A stretch of DNA of 64,000 nucleotides from CBDEGU01 sp965238045 (GCA_965238045.1 CBDEGU010000011.1:186001-250000); one strand, 5' to 3'; shown: positions 1 through 9,322, counted from the first letter of the stretch. A program made the numbers and translations. Notes: generated by a model not told the origin, from the sequence alone.

Positions 1-405
1 TTTCGGCGCCGTGCGAACGGCTTCGATGACGGCCGCGCCGCCCGAACCATCGTCGACAATTTTCACGTACGACATCTGACCGGCTTCACCGCCTGGACGG
101 AAGGCGGTGAGCTGATCGTTGTCTTCCCCCCGCAGGTCGAGATCATACAAGCAGCCCTGAAGAACCTGGGTGTATTCGGTGGACATATTGGCGCGGCGCA
201 ACGGCTGTGACCCGGAGACGAGCGCGTGGATCTTGTTGTTGCGAAGCACGAAGTCGCCTAGAATGCCGTCGGCCTCCTTGCCGGTGGGGAGCAGGTCGAG
301 GTTGTGGCGGCCGATCTCGACCGCCTCGAGGCGATCCCTCTGGGCGGTGACGCCCCAGGTAAACAGCAGTACGAAAAGTGCGATCAGTGCGATTCTTGTT
401 CTCAT
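1..405 (-). CDS. Exported protein of unknown function, N-terminal part (runs off the window)
   Basis: Reading the minus strand from an ATG at 405 gives 135 codons without a stop, ending exactly at base 1, so the gene continues outside the window. The first 22 residues (MRTRIALIALFVLLFTWGVTAQ) form a classic Sec signal peptide ending in TAQ. The mature part includes the stretches KEADGILGDFVLRNNKIHAL, PLRRANMSTEY and GCLYDLDLRGEDNDQL. From memory these resemble the N-terminal region of large secreted planctomycete and acidobacterial proteins annotated as CehA/McbA-type metallohydrolases. That link is an inference, because the catalytic part lies outside the window. Secretion is well supported; function is not. 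Confidence 0.7.
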   Translation of the reverse strand, partial: MRTRIALIALFVLLFTWGVTAQRDRLEAVEIGRHNLDLLPTGKEADGILGDFVLRNNKIHALVSGSQPLRRANMSTEYTQVLQGCLYDLDLRGEDNDQLTAFRPGGEAGQMSYVKIVDDGSGGAAVIEAVRTAPK

Positions 406-1008
406 GGCAAGCTCTCGATTTTCAGCGATCGGTGCATCTGGCGGGATGCTTTTGTATACCACAGTCCGGGCATCTCGCTTGCGGTTGCGCGATGGCGGCG
501 ACGCTCTTCGAGGTCGGGCTGGGCGTCGGCGCCTCTCCAGCGGCGAGTCATTGGGACACGGGCCGAGGGGAGGGAGACACGCCGCGGCGCGCCGGCGAAA
601 TCCCCAAGCAATTCAAACGAAACCTCTTAGCGGCAGGGCGGTGGTGGTTCCCGGCGTGCGTATATGCAGGGTGAACTCGTGACAAACACACCTCTTTCAA
701 TCTGCCCTCTGCTGAGCAAACTTCACCGGGCACGTCCCGGATCGATGCGGGCGACACTCGGCGGGGGGGCCTTTTTTTGGCGGGGTGCTGACTTCCTTTC
801 AGGTACTGGCTTTCCTGGAGAATGGATGGATTTCCGGCAACTTTTTGGAGACGCGGACGCTGCCGGGGAAATGTGCGGGCATTTGCCATCCGTTGCCACG
901 ACGGCCACCTGGAGAGCCGCTCTCCCAGGCTCGAACGGCACCGGTGCGTGGTCGTGACCTTCGGGTCCCTGCCTCGGTCATGCACCGATTCTGAACCGCG
1001 CTCGCCGG
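406..1008. other. About 600 bp without a convincing gene
   Basis: This lies between the start of the exported protein (reading left) and the end of the PQQ dehydrogenase (also reading left). Several frames are open in both directions, the longest being 548-985 on the minus strand. The translations are Arg/Pro/Ser-rich, have no recognisable motif and overlap each other, as expected from GC-rich non-coding DNA. A G/T run at 764-784 is the only compositional oddity. The promoter of the leftmost gene should be here, but I cannot place it. Confidence 0.5.
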
Positions 1009-3030
1009 TCAGTTGGCGGGCGCCAGCCCAGCTCCGCCATCGAACTGCTTCGAAGCGCCTGGCTCAAATAGCCGAAAGACGAAGAGGGCGCCCCCGCTGC
1101 GATAGTCGCGGAGCCAGGGCGCTCCCGGACCCGTATATCCCCCCACCGCTCCGCCCATGCCTGAGGCCACGGCAAGGTACTGCACCCCGCCGAGCCGATA
1201 CGTAACCGGACCACCGCGGATGCCCGAGCCGGTTTGGAACGACCACAGCAGTTCGCCAGTTTCATCGTCGTAGGCAAGCAGGTTGCCTTCCGCATCCCCG
1301 GTGAAGAGCAGTCCGCCCGCCGTGGCCAGCATGGATGCCGACATCGGTGATCGCGTTCGCACTTCCCAATCGGCTTCCCCCGTATCGGGATCAATGGCCA
1401 TCACTTTCCCGAACGCTTCACCGGGAATATACTTGAAGCCGCTGGGCCCCGGCGGCAGTCCCTGCTGCCTGGCTTTGACGCCGTAGTTATAGAACACGGC
1501 GCAGTTTTCGATCACCGGCAGGTAGACCCGGTGGGTGCGCGGGCTGTAGGCCATGCCGGACCACTGCTTGCCTCCGGCCGCGCCGGGGCAGACCTCGACT
1601 CCCTCGTAGCTGGGTATCGCACCGGAGTTCAGGAGCGGGCGCCCCTCCGGCGTGAAGCCCCTGCTCCAAGTCACACGAACGAAGGGCTTCGCGAAGAGGA
1701 ACTCGCCGCTGTTCCGGTCAATCGCGTAGAAGTAACCGTTGCGGTCGGCGTGAACGATGGCTTTCCGCGCCTCGCCTTCATGGCGGATGGTGACCGGAAT
1801 CGTCTCGTTGACGCCGTCGTAATCCCACAGGCCATGGGGCGTGAACTGGTAGTGCCATTTCAGCTTGCCGGTTTCCGGATCAAGCGCTACGACGGAGTTC
1901 GAGTACAGGTTGTCGCCCGGGCGGGCGTCGCCGTCGTATGCCGGAAACGGCTGCCCGACGCTCCAATAGATGAGATGCAACTCGGGGTCGTAGGTCCCGT
2001 GCATCCACGGGGCGGCCCCACCCGTTTTCCAGGAATCACCGCTCCAGGTTTCGTGGCCGGGCTGGCCCGGACCAGGGACGGTGTAGAAGCGCCATAGCCT
2101 TGCGCCGGTCTCGGCGTCATAAGCGCCGATGAATCCGCGGCTGGCCCGGTCTCCGCCGGCGATCCCAACGAACAGCCGGTCGCCGACCACTAGCGGTGGC
2201 TGCTTCGCGTTCAGATTGTCCGCGCCTTTGCCGAGTTCGATGTCCCACTTGACACGGCCGGTCTTGGCTTCGAGCGCAACGAGGTGCGCGTCGAGAGTGG
2301 TCATGTAAAGCAGACCTTCGCGAATCGCGATGCCGCGGTTGCTCGGACCACAGCAGTAGCTCATCTCTTCGCTGGGCGGGAGGCGTCGCCGGTAGTGCCA
2401 GAGTTCCGCTCCCGTGCGGGCGTCGATGGCGAAAACGTGATTCCAGGCCGTGGTCAGAAAGATGACGCCGCCGGCAACGAGCGGCATGCCGGTCAGTCCG
2501 TCCCGCACGCCGGTCTGGAAGGCCCAAACGGGAACAAGGTTTTCTACGTTCGACCGGTCGATGTCCGCGAGACGGCTGTAGCGGGTCTGACCGTAGTCCA
2601 GCCCGTACATCAGCCAGCTGCTGGTGTCTTGAGCGGCTCGGAGCAGACGATCGGGGGACACGCGGATGTCCGGCATTTGCTCGTCTGTCGTGGGCTGGAT
2701 CGCCTTGCCGGCGAAGCTCCGTATCAGCGCCACCAGGGACCGGCGCCCGGCGGTATCGATCTGCTGGGCGAACCCCGGCATGGCGGTTTCCGCTACGCCG
2801 CCGCGGATGGCGGACTCGAGTTGCTGGTCGGTCCGCTCCTGCTGCCAGCGGGGATTCGTAAGATCCGGGGCTGAGGCTCCTTCGGCGAATGCGCCATGGC
2901 AGACGACGCAGTGCTGGTTAAAGAGTTCCTGCCCGTGGCCGGGCGATTGCGCCCGCAGGGTGCAGGGCAGGGAAGCGCTCGCCGTGATGGCGAGTGGCGC
3001 GACGACACGAAGCAGACTGCGGAGGTCCAT
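1009..3030 (-). CDS. PQQ-dependent alcohol/sugar dehydrogenase with N-terminal cytochrome c domain
   Basis: A 673-residue periplasmic quinoprotein. Residues 1-28 are a signal peptide. Residues 33-110 are a cytochrome c module with haem site CVVCH at 41-45 and a probable axial Met at 84 (MPGF). The rest is an eight-bladed PQQ propeller with repeated tryptophan-docking motifs such as TGAELWHY, TGARLWRF and TGKLKWHY. It has the vicinal cysteine pair at 226-227 (CCGPSNRG) and the catalytic-Asp region WDYDGVNE at 402-409. Family knowledge: substrate is oxidised by PQQ and electrons pass through haem c to the respiratory chain. In classical type II quinohaemoproteins the haem domain is C-terminal; here it is N-terminal. 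The substrate cannot be read from sequence. The small exported protein at 3112-3444 lies 81 bp upstream on the same strand and may be co-transcribed. Confidence 0.93.
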   Translation of the reverse strand: MDLRSLLRVVAPLAITASASLPCTLRAQSPGHGQELFNQHCVVCHGAFAEGASAPDLTNPRWQQERTDQQLESAIRGGVAETAMPGFAQQIDTAGRRSLVALIRSFAGKAIQPTTDEQMPDIRVSPDRLLRAAQDTSSWLMYGLDYGQTRYSRLADIDRSNVENLVPVWAFQTGVRDGLTGMPLVAGGVIFLTTAWNHVFAIDARTGAELWHYRRRLPPSEEMSYCCGPSNRGIAIREGLLYMTTLDAHLVALEAKTGRVKWDIELGKGADNLNAKQPPLVVGDRLFVGIAGGDRASRGFIGAYDAETGARLWRFYTVPGPGQPGHETWSGDSWKTGGAAPWMHGTYDPELHLIYWSVGQPFPAYDGDARPGDNLYSNSVVALDPETGKLKWHYQFTPHGLWDYDGVNETIPVTIRHEGEARKAIVHADRNGYFYAIDRNSGEFLFAKPFVRVTWSRGFTPEGRPLLNSGAIPSYEGVEVCPGAAGGKQWSGMAYSPRTHRVYLPVIENCAVFYNYGVKARQQGLPPGPSGFKYIPGEAFGKVMAIDPDTGEADWEVRTRSPMSASMLATAGGLLFTGDAEGNLLAYDDETGELLWSFQTGSGIRGGPVTYRLGGVQYLAVASGMGGAVGGYTGPGAPWLRDYRSGGALFVFRLFEPGASKQFDGGAGLAPAN

Positions 3031-3111
3031 CAGCGAAGGTATTGTAACGGACCGGCGATGCGGCCTCTCCCGCGCCGGGCGGGTTGTTGCGGAAGCAGCA
3101 CCTTTGCTTCG

Positions 3112-3444
3112 TTAAGAGTCCTTCCCACGCTTGAGCAACTGGAGCTCGAGCAGCCTGCTGTCCTCCGGAATCAATTTCACCTTAACCAGGTCGCCTGCTT
3201 TCAGGTCTTCCAATCGCAGCTTCCCGCGAAACACTTTCTTCTTGGCCTTCAGCTTGGTTTTCTTATCGACCTTGCACACGTAAGGCGTCTTGCTCTCGAC
3301 ATCCAGTAAGGTGATCTGTTGGTGCTCAAGATCCACCGAGACCACCTCCAGCTCGACATCCAGCACAAACTGCTCGGCGTTTGACTGGACGCTGCCGATT
3401 CCAGCCAAAAACACGACTGCCAAAGCGAATCGAAATATCCCCAT
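3112..3444 (-). CDS. Small exported hypothetical protein (110 aa)
   Basis: The open frame extends further upstream to 4104, but that extension is antisense to the DUF1080 gene and has no protein-like character. The ATG at 3444 is the natural start because it is followed directly by a signal peptide (MGIFRFALAVVFLAGIGSVQSNA). The mature part of about 87 residues is Lys/Glu/Val-rich and predicted all-beta, with alternating stretches such as LEVVSVDLEHQQITLLDVE and LKAGDLVKVKLI. This suggests a small OB-like or beta-barrel fold, with one cysteine (VCKVD). No family recognised. It precedes the PQQ dehydrogenase on the same strand. Confidence 0.7.
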   Translation of the reverse strand: MGIFRFALAVVFLAGIGSVQSNAEQFVLDVELEVVSVDLEHQQITLLDVESKTPYVCKVDKKTKLKAKKKVFRGKLRLEDLKAGDLVKVKLIPEDSRLLELQLLKRGKDS

Positions 3445-3690
3445 GGACTTACTATATAGCAGGTCACATCCGGGGAAGTCTCGCCGCGCTGGCGTTGTCC
3501 TGGCTTCCCAGCGGCGGTGAGTCTGGCTGGCAAACGCCGGGCTGGTTCGGGTACACTCTCTCATGGCAAGGCCGTATGTCGTGGCAACGGGGTGCGGCTT
3601 GCCCATCGAGCAGTTTTCCAAGCGATCATGCCGCCAGTGTGAAACCGCGGCGGCGCCATCGGCGGCCATCACCTGCCAGAGGACGATCCT

Positions 3691-4413
3691 ATGAAACGAC
3701 GACTTACCGCCGGATGGGCAGCTCTCCTGCTGCTTGCCTGTGCTGATTCGGGTCCTGCCGCCGAGCTTCTGAAGTTTCGAGATCTCTTCAACGGCAAGGA
3801 TCTCTCCGGCTGGGTCAACGTCAACACCGCGGACGACACCTGGTCGGTTCGCGGCGGCGAGCTGGTCTGCTCCGGGCATCCCATCGGCGTGATGCGCAGT
3901 GAGAAGCAATACGAAAACTTCATCCTGCACATCGAGTGGAAGCACATCGAGCCCGGCGGCAACTCGGGCGTATTTATCTGGAGCAATGCCCAGCCCCATC
4001 CCGGGAAACGTCTTCCAGACGGAGTCGAGGTCCAGATGCTCGAACTCGACTGGGTCAACCTTCACACCCGCGATGGCAAGAAGCCGCCGATCGCCTATGT
4101 TCACGGCGAACTCTTTGGCGTCAACGGCGTCGAGACGGTGCCGGACAATCCCCGCGGCAGACGCAGCAAGTCGATCGAAAACCGGGCCAAGGGCCGGGGT
4201 GAATGGAACGCCTACGATATCGTGGCGGTGGATGGTGTCGTCAAGCTGTCGGTCAACGGAAAGTTCGTCAACGGCGTCAGGGGCTCAACACAGAAGAAAG
4301 GCTATCTGTGTCTGGAAAGCGAGGGAGCCGAAATCCGTTTCCGCAATATCAAGATCATGGAACTGCCGCCCGGCGTGACGGCCCCCGAGCAGACCGCCCC
4401 GGAACTTGACTAG
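3691..4413 (+). CDS. DUF1080 (3-keto-disaccharide hydrolase-type) secreted protein
   Basis: A 240-residue protein. The N-terminus (MKRRLTAGWAALLLLACADS) is a lipoprotein-like signal with LLAC at 14-17; a Sec cleavage after PAA is the alternative. The DUF1080 signature is clear: FNGKDLSGW near 33-41, then NSGVFIW, QMLELDW, GEWNAYDIVAVDG and ICF-like closing strands (GAEIRFRNIKIMEL). The domain is a concanavalin-like beta-sandwich found in many secreted acidobacterial and planctomycete proteins; some members hydrolyse 3-keto sugars. Whether this one does is unknown. It stands alone on the plus strand, facing the glycosyltransferase gene at 4444, whose end lies 30 bp away. Confidence 0.9.
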   Translation: MKRRLTAGWAALLLLACADSGPAAELLKFRDLFNGKDLSGWVNVNTADDTWSVRGGELVCSGHPIGVMRSEKQYENFILHIEWKHIEPGGNSGVFIWSNAQPHPGKRLPDGVEVQMLELDWVNLHTRDGKKPPIAYVHGELFGVNGVETVPDNPRGRRSKSIENRAKGRGEWNAYDIVAVDGVVKLSVNGKFVNGVRGSTQKKGYLCLESEGAEIRFRNIKIMELPPGVTAPEQTAPELD

Positions 4414-4443
4414 GCGGCCCCGCGACTGGACTAGCCGGCTCGT

Positions 4444-5601
4444 TCAGCCCTTCGATCCGTGTGCGGCCTCGAGCAACACAGCTAGCGTCTGCTCCGCGGC
4501 CGCCGGCCAGGTCAACCGCTTGGCATTTTCACGGCCCTGCTTGGCCATTCGTGTCCGCAGTTCGTCGTCGTCCAGTACCCGTCCCAGGGTGCGGCGCATG
4601 TCGCCGGTCGAGAACGGATCAAAGAACTCCGCCGCGCCGGCCGCAATTTCCCGCAGCGGAGCAATATCGGAGCAGGCCACCGGAACACCCGCCGCCATGG
4701 CCTCGGCCACGGGCATTCCAAAACCTTCGAAAGTTGACGGGAACACCAGAACATCAGCGAACTTAAAGAGTCCCATGAGGACTTTTCTGGGCTGCCAGCC
4801 AACCAGGTGGACCCAGGGCTCCAGATGCTTCTCCTGGATCTGTTTCTCGACCGCCCGCGAGGCTTTTCCCCGCAAGCCGGCAACCACCAAGTGCTCCTCG
4901 CGTCCCGCTTGCACCAGCGCCGAGAAGGTTTCCAGCAACCGGGACCAGTTCTTGTGCGGATGCAGAGTCGAGACCGCCAGCAGATAGCGGCACGCCGGCA
5001 CGCCGGCTTCACGGAGCAGGGCGGCGTCGCAGCCGGGATTGCCGGCCAGGCGAAAAAACTCCGGCTCCACGCCGTGCCGAATGACCCGCACTTTCGCCGG
5101 ATCGCTGCCGTAAATCTCGATCAGATCGTTTCGCGAGTTGTCCGAGACCGTAACCAAAATGTCCGACCGCCGCACCGAGGCCGCCACCATGGCGTCCCAG
5201 GCGAGCCTTTCGATAACTCCGAAATTGCCAGGCTGTCGCTTGTGCTGCAAATCGTGGATGACTGTTACCCGGCTGCCGCGGCAAAACACCGGCGAAGAAA
5301 ATCCCGGCGAGAACAGCACGTCGATCCCGTGGCGCAGGGTCTGGGCCGGCAGGCCTGTCTGTTCCCATAGCAGCCGCGCCGCCCGAAAGCGGGCCGGGAC
5401 CGGGCTGCCGGCATGGATGAAGTTCGGCGCGCGAGGACAGAGATCGCTTCCCGTCTCACGGTTGGTGAAAACGAAGTATTGATTTCTGTGATCGATCTCC
5501 GCCAGCGCCGGCAGAAGATTCCGCAGATAGATCTCCGTTCCCCCGACCCGGCCGGGAATCAGATACAGAGCGTTGATACCGATACGGCGGAGAGCCGGCA
5601 T
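4444..5601 (-). CDS. GT4-family glycosyltransferase (GT-B fold)
   Basis: 385 residues. The N-terminal Rossmann half starts IGINALYLIPGRVGGTEIYL, with the glycine-rich acceptor loop. The C-terminal half contains the nucleotide-sugar site with VVAGLRGKAS, VFPSTFEGFGMPVAEAMAAG (the E-x7-E motif) and PVACSDIAPLREI. Length and architecture fit soluble or membrane-associated retaining mannosyl/glucosyl-transferases of lipopolysaccharide or exopolysaccharide synthesis. It points away from the glycosyltransferase cluster that starts at 5858, so the 256-bp gap between them should hold divergent promoters. Donor and acceptor are unknown. Confidence 0.93.
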   Translation of the reverse strand: MPALRRIGINALYLIPGRVGGTEIYLRNLLPALAEIDHRNQYFVFTNRETGSDLCPRAPNFIHAGSPVPARFRAARLLWEQTGLPAQTLRHGIDVLFSPGFSSPVFCRGSRVTVIHDLQHKRQPGNFGVIERLAWDAMVAASVRRSDILVTVSDNSRNDLIEIYGSDPAKVRVIRHGVEPEFFRLAGNPGCDAALLREAGVPACRYLLAVSTLHPHKNWSRLLETFSALVQAGREEHLVVAGLRGKASRAVEKQIQEKHLEPWVHLVGWQPRKVLMGLFKFADVLVFPSTFEGFGMPVAEAMAAGVPVACSDIAPLREIAAGAAEFFDPFSTGDMRRTLGRVLDDDELRTRMAKQGRENAKRLTWPAAAEQTLAVLLEAAHGSKG

Positions 5602-5857
5602 GCAGATCGTCGTTTCTCGTTGCGGGTGGGAGTTCCCTCACCCCAGAACCCCTCACTCCAGAACAAGGGTGGCGCCGCGGCTGGTGTCACGGGAAGAATT
5701 CCATCATATCGAGTTTGCTCCCACCTGAGAGTCGTTCCCATGATTTGTCCGCCACCGGGGCTTTCAAGACAGGGTTTGGGACGAACCCACGGCTTACAAC
5801 CTCTCTATCGAACCGTGGCGCCAGAAGCCCCCCTGCACGGGGTGATAAGATCCTAAC

Positions 5858-6871
5858 TTGCGAGACCCGCTGGTTACCGTCGTCGTGCCCACGCTCCGAG
5901 CCGGAGAGACTCTTCGGCGCTGCCTGACGGCCCTTGAGGCCCAGAGCTTCGAAGAATTCGAGACCATCGTGGTGGATAACAGCGGCACGGGCATGGCCGC
6001 GGAGTTCGGCCATGTCCCCGGCGTCCGTATCCTGGCGAGTCCGGGCAATGCCGGCTTTGCCGGAGCGATCAACCGGGCCGCATCGTGTTCCCAGGCCCAG
6101 TTCATCGCCACGCTCAACGATGATGCCCGCCCGGCTCCTCACTGGCTGGCCCGGCTGGTCGCCGCTTGCCGCGACCGCGGCGATGTTGGCATGTGCGCTT
6201 CCCAGATACGGCTTAGCTCCAGCGCTTCAAAACTCGATTCGGCTGGGCTCAATATCTACCTCGACGGGACGACAAAGCAGCGGGGCCATGATCGCCCGGC
6301 CGCGGAGTTCGCCCGCGATACCGAGGCTCTGCTGCCCAGCGGGTGTGCGGCGCTGTACCGGCGCGCCATGCTGGATCAGATCGGCGGGTTCGACGACGAC
6401 TACTTTCTCTATGGCGAAGATGCCGACGTGGGGTTGCGGGCCCGCTGGGCGGGCTGGAAATGTCTTTATGTCGCAGGCGCCGTCGTCGAACACGACTACT
6501 CGGCGACTTCCGGACGAGCCTCCGCGCTGAAGACCTATTATGTAGAGCGAAATCGAATCTATACGGTGGTTAAGTCCTTTCCGCTCTTTCTCTGGCCGGT
6601 AGCGCCCTGGTATTCTTTGTGGCGTTATGCTCATCATCTCTGGAGTCTTCTAACCCGCCGCGGCTTGGCCGGTGATTTCCGGGGTGATGGTGGCCGCTGG
6701 TGGCGGCTGGGCTGGATGGTTGCTTCCGCGCATGCCGGAGCGCTGCGAGCCGTGCCGAGACTTTTGCGAAAGAGAAGGGTTGTGGGCCGGATGAAGCAGA
6801 TCAGCAATCGAGAGTTCCTGCATCTGCTCCGAAAGTACTACATAGCCGCCCGAGACATTGCGGCCCAGTAG
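5858..6871 (+). CDS. GT2-family glycosyltransferase (rhamnosyltransferase-like)
   Basis: 337 residues starting at a TTG codon (5858), which directly precedes the conserved first strand PLVTVVVPTLRAGE. No ATG lies in a sensible place. Motifs in order: VVVPTLRAGETLRRCL, IVVDNSG, the DxD-like ATLNDDARP, the acceptor loop LPSGCAALYRR, and YGEDADVGLRARWAGW with the catalytic ED pair. The C-terminal 80 residues are basic and include a hydrophobic patch (FPLFLWPVAPWYSLW) for membrane association. Family members add rhamnose or similar sugars to lipid-linked O-antigen or capsule. It is probably the first gene of the 5.8-9.3 kb cluster; the next gene starts about 190 bp later. Confidence 0.9.
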   Translation: MRDPLVTVVVPTLRAGETLRRCLTALEAQSFEEFETIVVDNSGTGMAAEFGHVPGVRILASPGNAGFAGAINRAASCSQAQFIATLNDDARPAPHWLARLVAACRDRGDVGMCASQIRLSSSASKLDSAGLNIYLDGTTKQRGHDRPAAEFARDTEALLPSGCAALYRRAMLDQIGGFDDDYFLYGEDADVGLRARWAGWKCLYVAGAVVEHDYSATSGRASALKTYYVERNRIYTVVKSFPLFLWPVAPWYSLWRYAHHLWSLLTRRGLAGDFRGDGGRWWRLGWMVASAHAGALRAVPRLLRKRRVVGRMKQISNREFLHLLRKYYIAARDIAAQ

Positions 6872-7061
6872 AGGACTCGCCGCGCTTTGAACTTGGGGAT
6901 GTGATGGCGGGGCGTAGCGGCCCGCGCCCCCAACACGGTAGAATTGGTCGCCTAGCTGGTCGCCGGCGCGTTCCGCGGCTGCCGGTAAGGTTCGAGCCGT
7001 GGCCGCGCCCGGCGGGCGAGAGTTGCCACGCATGCGGCCGGTTGTTGTTCGCCTCAAGCTG

Positions 7062-7790
7062 ATGAGCACGAAAGCGCCACTGGTTCTGATCCCAGCCTAC
7101 AACGAAGAGGCCTCGGTCGCGGCCGTCGTGGAGGAAGTGCGCGGTATATTGCCCGCCAGCCGGGTGGTCGTCGTGGATGATGGTTCTTGGGACCGTACCG
7201 CGCCGCGCGCCGAGGACGCGGGGGCCGAGGTGCTTCGTCTTCCTCATCATCTCGGGCTCGGCGGAACCGTCCAAATGGGTTATCGCTTCGCGTTTGAGAA
7301 GGGTTACGATCAGGTGGTCCGGATCGACGCCGACGGGCAACACAACCCCAAGGAGATCCCGTTGCTGCTCTCCACCATGGAAGCCGGCGACTACGATGTC
7401 GTTACCGGTTCCCGATTCCTGCGGCCCAACGGCTATGAGATCCACATCATCCGAAGACTGGGCGGCCTCATTTTCTCGTGGCTCCTCTACCCGATCCTAA
7501 AACAGCGCATTACCGATCCCACGTCGGGTTTCATCGCCGTCAACCGCCGGGCCCTGGAGGTTTGCAGCCTTAGCTTTCCCCTGGAGTACCCGGAAATTGA
7601 AACCCTCGTCGTCCTCAAGCGCAATGCGTTGCGTTTCTGCGAGGTGCCGTCGACGATGTTTCCTCGTCAGGCGGGCACTTCCTCGATCAGCGCCTGGAAC
7701 GCGGTTTACTACATGCTGCGGGTGCTGCTGGGCGTGTTTGTCAATGTCGTTAAGTACGAACGGCGTTTTCACGAGAGGAGGAAAAGCTGA
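7062..7790 (+). CDS. GT2 glycosyltransferase, DPM1-like (polyprenyl-phosphate sugar synthase)
   Basis: Start placed at ATG 7062 (MSTKAPLVLIPAYNEE), giving 242 residues; an in-frame ATG at 7032 would add ten basic residues. Conserved motifs are IPAYNEEASV, VVVDDGSWDRT, the metal-binding RIDADGQHNP, FLRPNGYE, and DPTSGFIAVNRRAL in the acceptor site. This is the DPM1/GT2 pattern that charges undecaprenyl phosphate with a sugar for use by membrane GT-C enzymes. It is followed after 3 bp by a DUF2304 membrane protein, a pairing common in bacterial polysaccharide clusters. The GT-C proteins at 54.9-60.6 kb could be its users, but they are far away. Confidence 0.9.
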   Translation: MSTKAPLVLIPAYNEEASVAAVVEEVRGILPASRVVVVDDGSWDRTAPRAEDAGAEVLRLPHHLGLGGTVQMGYRFAFEKGYDQVVRIDADGQHNPKEIPLLLSTMEAGDYDVVTGSRFLRPNGYEIHIIRRLGGLIFSWLLYPILKQRITDPTSGFIAVNRRALEVCSLSFPLEYPEIETLVVLKRNALRFCEVPSTMFPRQAGTSSISAWNAVYYMLRVLLGVFVNVVKYERRFHERRKS

Positions 7791-7793
7791 CTC

Positions 7794-8207
7794 ATGGAGA
7801 GAGTCCGCATGGCGACGATCGCCTTCTGTGTCTTTCTGCTGTTCGAAATTATTCGCGCGGTTCGGCGAGAGCACATCCGCGTGGAATATTCCATGGCGTG
7901 GTTCGGGGCCGCCGTCTTGCTCATGACTCTCGCCCTCTCCGACACGGTGCTGAACTGGATCAGCCGCATTCTCGGCGTCTCTAACGCCCCCTCCGCCCTG
8001 GGGCTGGTCGCCGGACTCGTGTTTGTCTTCGTCTTCTTCCGGTTTTCCATCCAGATGTCTGGTTTGAAAGACCATAATATCGTGCTGGCCCAAAAGGTCG
8101 GCCTGCTCGAATGGGAGATCAAGAAACAGGCAAAGGAGATTGAAAGCCTCAAGCAAGGGGACCCGGTTCAGCACGCGCAGCGCGAATCCGCCGGAGGGAA
8201 GGGATGA
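7794..8207 (+). CDS. DUF2304 small membrane protein
   Basis: 137 residues. Three hydrophobic segments at about 7-24, 38-55 and 67-85 are followed by an amphipathic, probably coiled-coil tail (LAQKVGLLEWEIKKQAKEIESL). This is the DUF2304 layout. These proteins are almost always next to a DPM1-like GT2, as here (3 bp after its stop). Their role is unknown; a scaffold or membrane anchor for the transferase is a reasonable guess. The stop codon overlaps the ATG of the next glycosyltransferase by 4 bp, so the three genes are translationally coupled. Confidence 0.87.
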   Translation: MERVRMATIAFCVFLLFEIIRAVRREHIRVEYSMAWFGAAVLLMTLALSDTVLNWISRILGVSNAPSALGLVAGLVFVFVFFRFSIQMSGLKDHNIVLAQKVGLLEWEIKKQAKEIESLKQGDPVQHAQRESAGGKG

Positions 8208-9322
8208 ACATTCTCTACGACGCGAGTCCCCTGCTGATGCGGAGCGCGGGTGTGAAGAACTACCACCATACACTGCTCAAGAATCTGACGGCGAACATTC
8301 ATCCTCATCACCTCAAGTTATTCCCGGACTTGGCTTCTCTTACCGAGAATCGCAATGACGTTTCGAATTATCCTCCCTGGGATACGAGACTTCGTTTGGG
8401 CCTGATCGCCGCCTCGAACTACCTTAAGTTCCCCTATGCAAGCTACATGGCCAAGGGAGCGGACCTGTTCCATGTAACACCGCTTCCCTGGCGGATACCC
8501 AGTAAACTTTGTCTCACGTCCATGATCCACGACCCCACGCCGGTGCTGCTGCCCGAGTGCCATACCGAAAGCAATATTCGTTATTTCATTCACTTCCTCG
8601 AACATGTTGTCCCGCGGCTGCAGGCCATCCTGGTCCCGTCCCAGGCGGTGAAAATCGATCTCGTCCGGCATCTCGGCATTCCCGAGGAACGTATTTCGGT
8701 TGTCCATCACGGAGTCGAGGACGACTTCTTTGAGGCGCACCCCTCCACCGTCTATCGGGCCCGCCAAACCTATGGGCTGCCCAATACCTACATTCTCACG
8801 GTGGGCACCATCGAACCCCGCAAGAATCTGCTGACGCTTGTCAAGGCCTACTCGATGCTGCGCCCCGGGCTGCGCAAGGAGTACCCGCTTGTCATCGCGG
8901 GCATGTCGGGCTGGAAAAACCGGCAGACCGAAAAACAACTCGCCAAGGTCGGAGCTCTCGTCATCGGACACGTGCGCCGTTCGCTGATGCCGGCGCTCTA
9001 TCATTCCGCTTCGATGTTTGTTTTCCCTTCGCTGTACGAAGGTTTCGGGATGCCGATTCTCGAGGCCATGGCGGCTCAGCTTCCGATCGTTACCTCGAAA
9101 GTGAGCGCGATGCCCGAGATCGCCAAGGAGGGCGCGATGTATGTGGACACTCGAAGCCCGGCGGAACTCTCCGCCGCCATGGCCAGGGTGCTCGAAAACG
9201 CGGATCTGGCTGCCCGGCACGGCCTCGCCGGCCGGCGGCGCGCCAGGACCTTCACCTGGGAAGCAACGGCGCGGCAGACCAAGGAATTCTTCGAACGCGC
9301 TCTGGGGTCGGTGGGATTCTAG
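8204..9322 (+). CDS. GT4-family glycosyltransferase
   Basis: 372 residues. It starts MNILYDASPLLMRSAGVKNY, typical for GT4 enzymes with a short glycine loop. The nucleotide-binding half has LTVGTIEPRKNLLTLVKAY, VIAGMSGWK, HVRRSLMPALYHSA and FPSLYEGFGMPILEAMAAQ (E-x7-E). The start ATG overlaps the DUF2304 stop (ATGA). It is a second GT4 besides 4444-5601, with related architecture but divergent sequence. Presumed cytoplasmic step in surface glycan assembly; specificity unknown. Confidence 0.93.
   Translation: MNILYDASPLLMRSAGVKNYHHTLLKNLTANIHPHHLKLFPDLASLTENRNDVSNYPPWDTRLRLGLIAASNYLKFPYASYMAKGADLFHVTPLPWRIPSKLCLTSMIHDPTPVLLPECHTESNIRYFIHFLEHVVPRLQAILVPSQAVKIDLVRHLGIPEERISVVHHGVEDDFFEAHPSTVYRARQTYGLPNTYILTVGTIEPRKNLLTLVKAYSMLRPGLRKEYPLVIAGMSGWKNRQTEKQLAKVGALVIGHVRRSLMPALYHSASMFVFPSLYEGFGMPILEAMAAQLPIVTSKVSAMPEIAKEGAMYVDTRSPAELSAAMARVLENADLAARHGLAGRRRARTFTWEATARQTKEFFERALGSVGF

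Noticed and set aside
548..985. Open frame of 145 codons on the minus strand
   Set aside because: Arg/Pro/Ser-rich, overlapped by other open frames, no motif, typical of GC-rich non-coding sequence.
3445..4104. Upstream extension of the small exported protein (330-codon frame)
   Set aside because: It runs antisense through the DUF1080 gene; the signal peptide at 3444 marks the real start.
5687..6142. Minus-strand frame of 151 codons opposite the GT2 gene
   Set aside because: Shadow of the GT2 reading frame; no independent motif or ribosome site.
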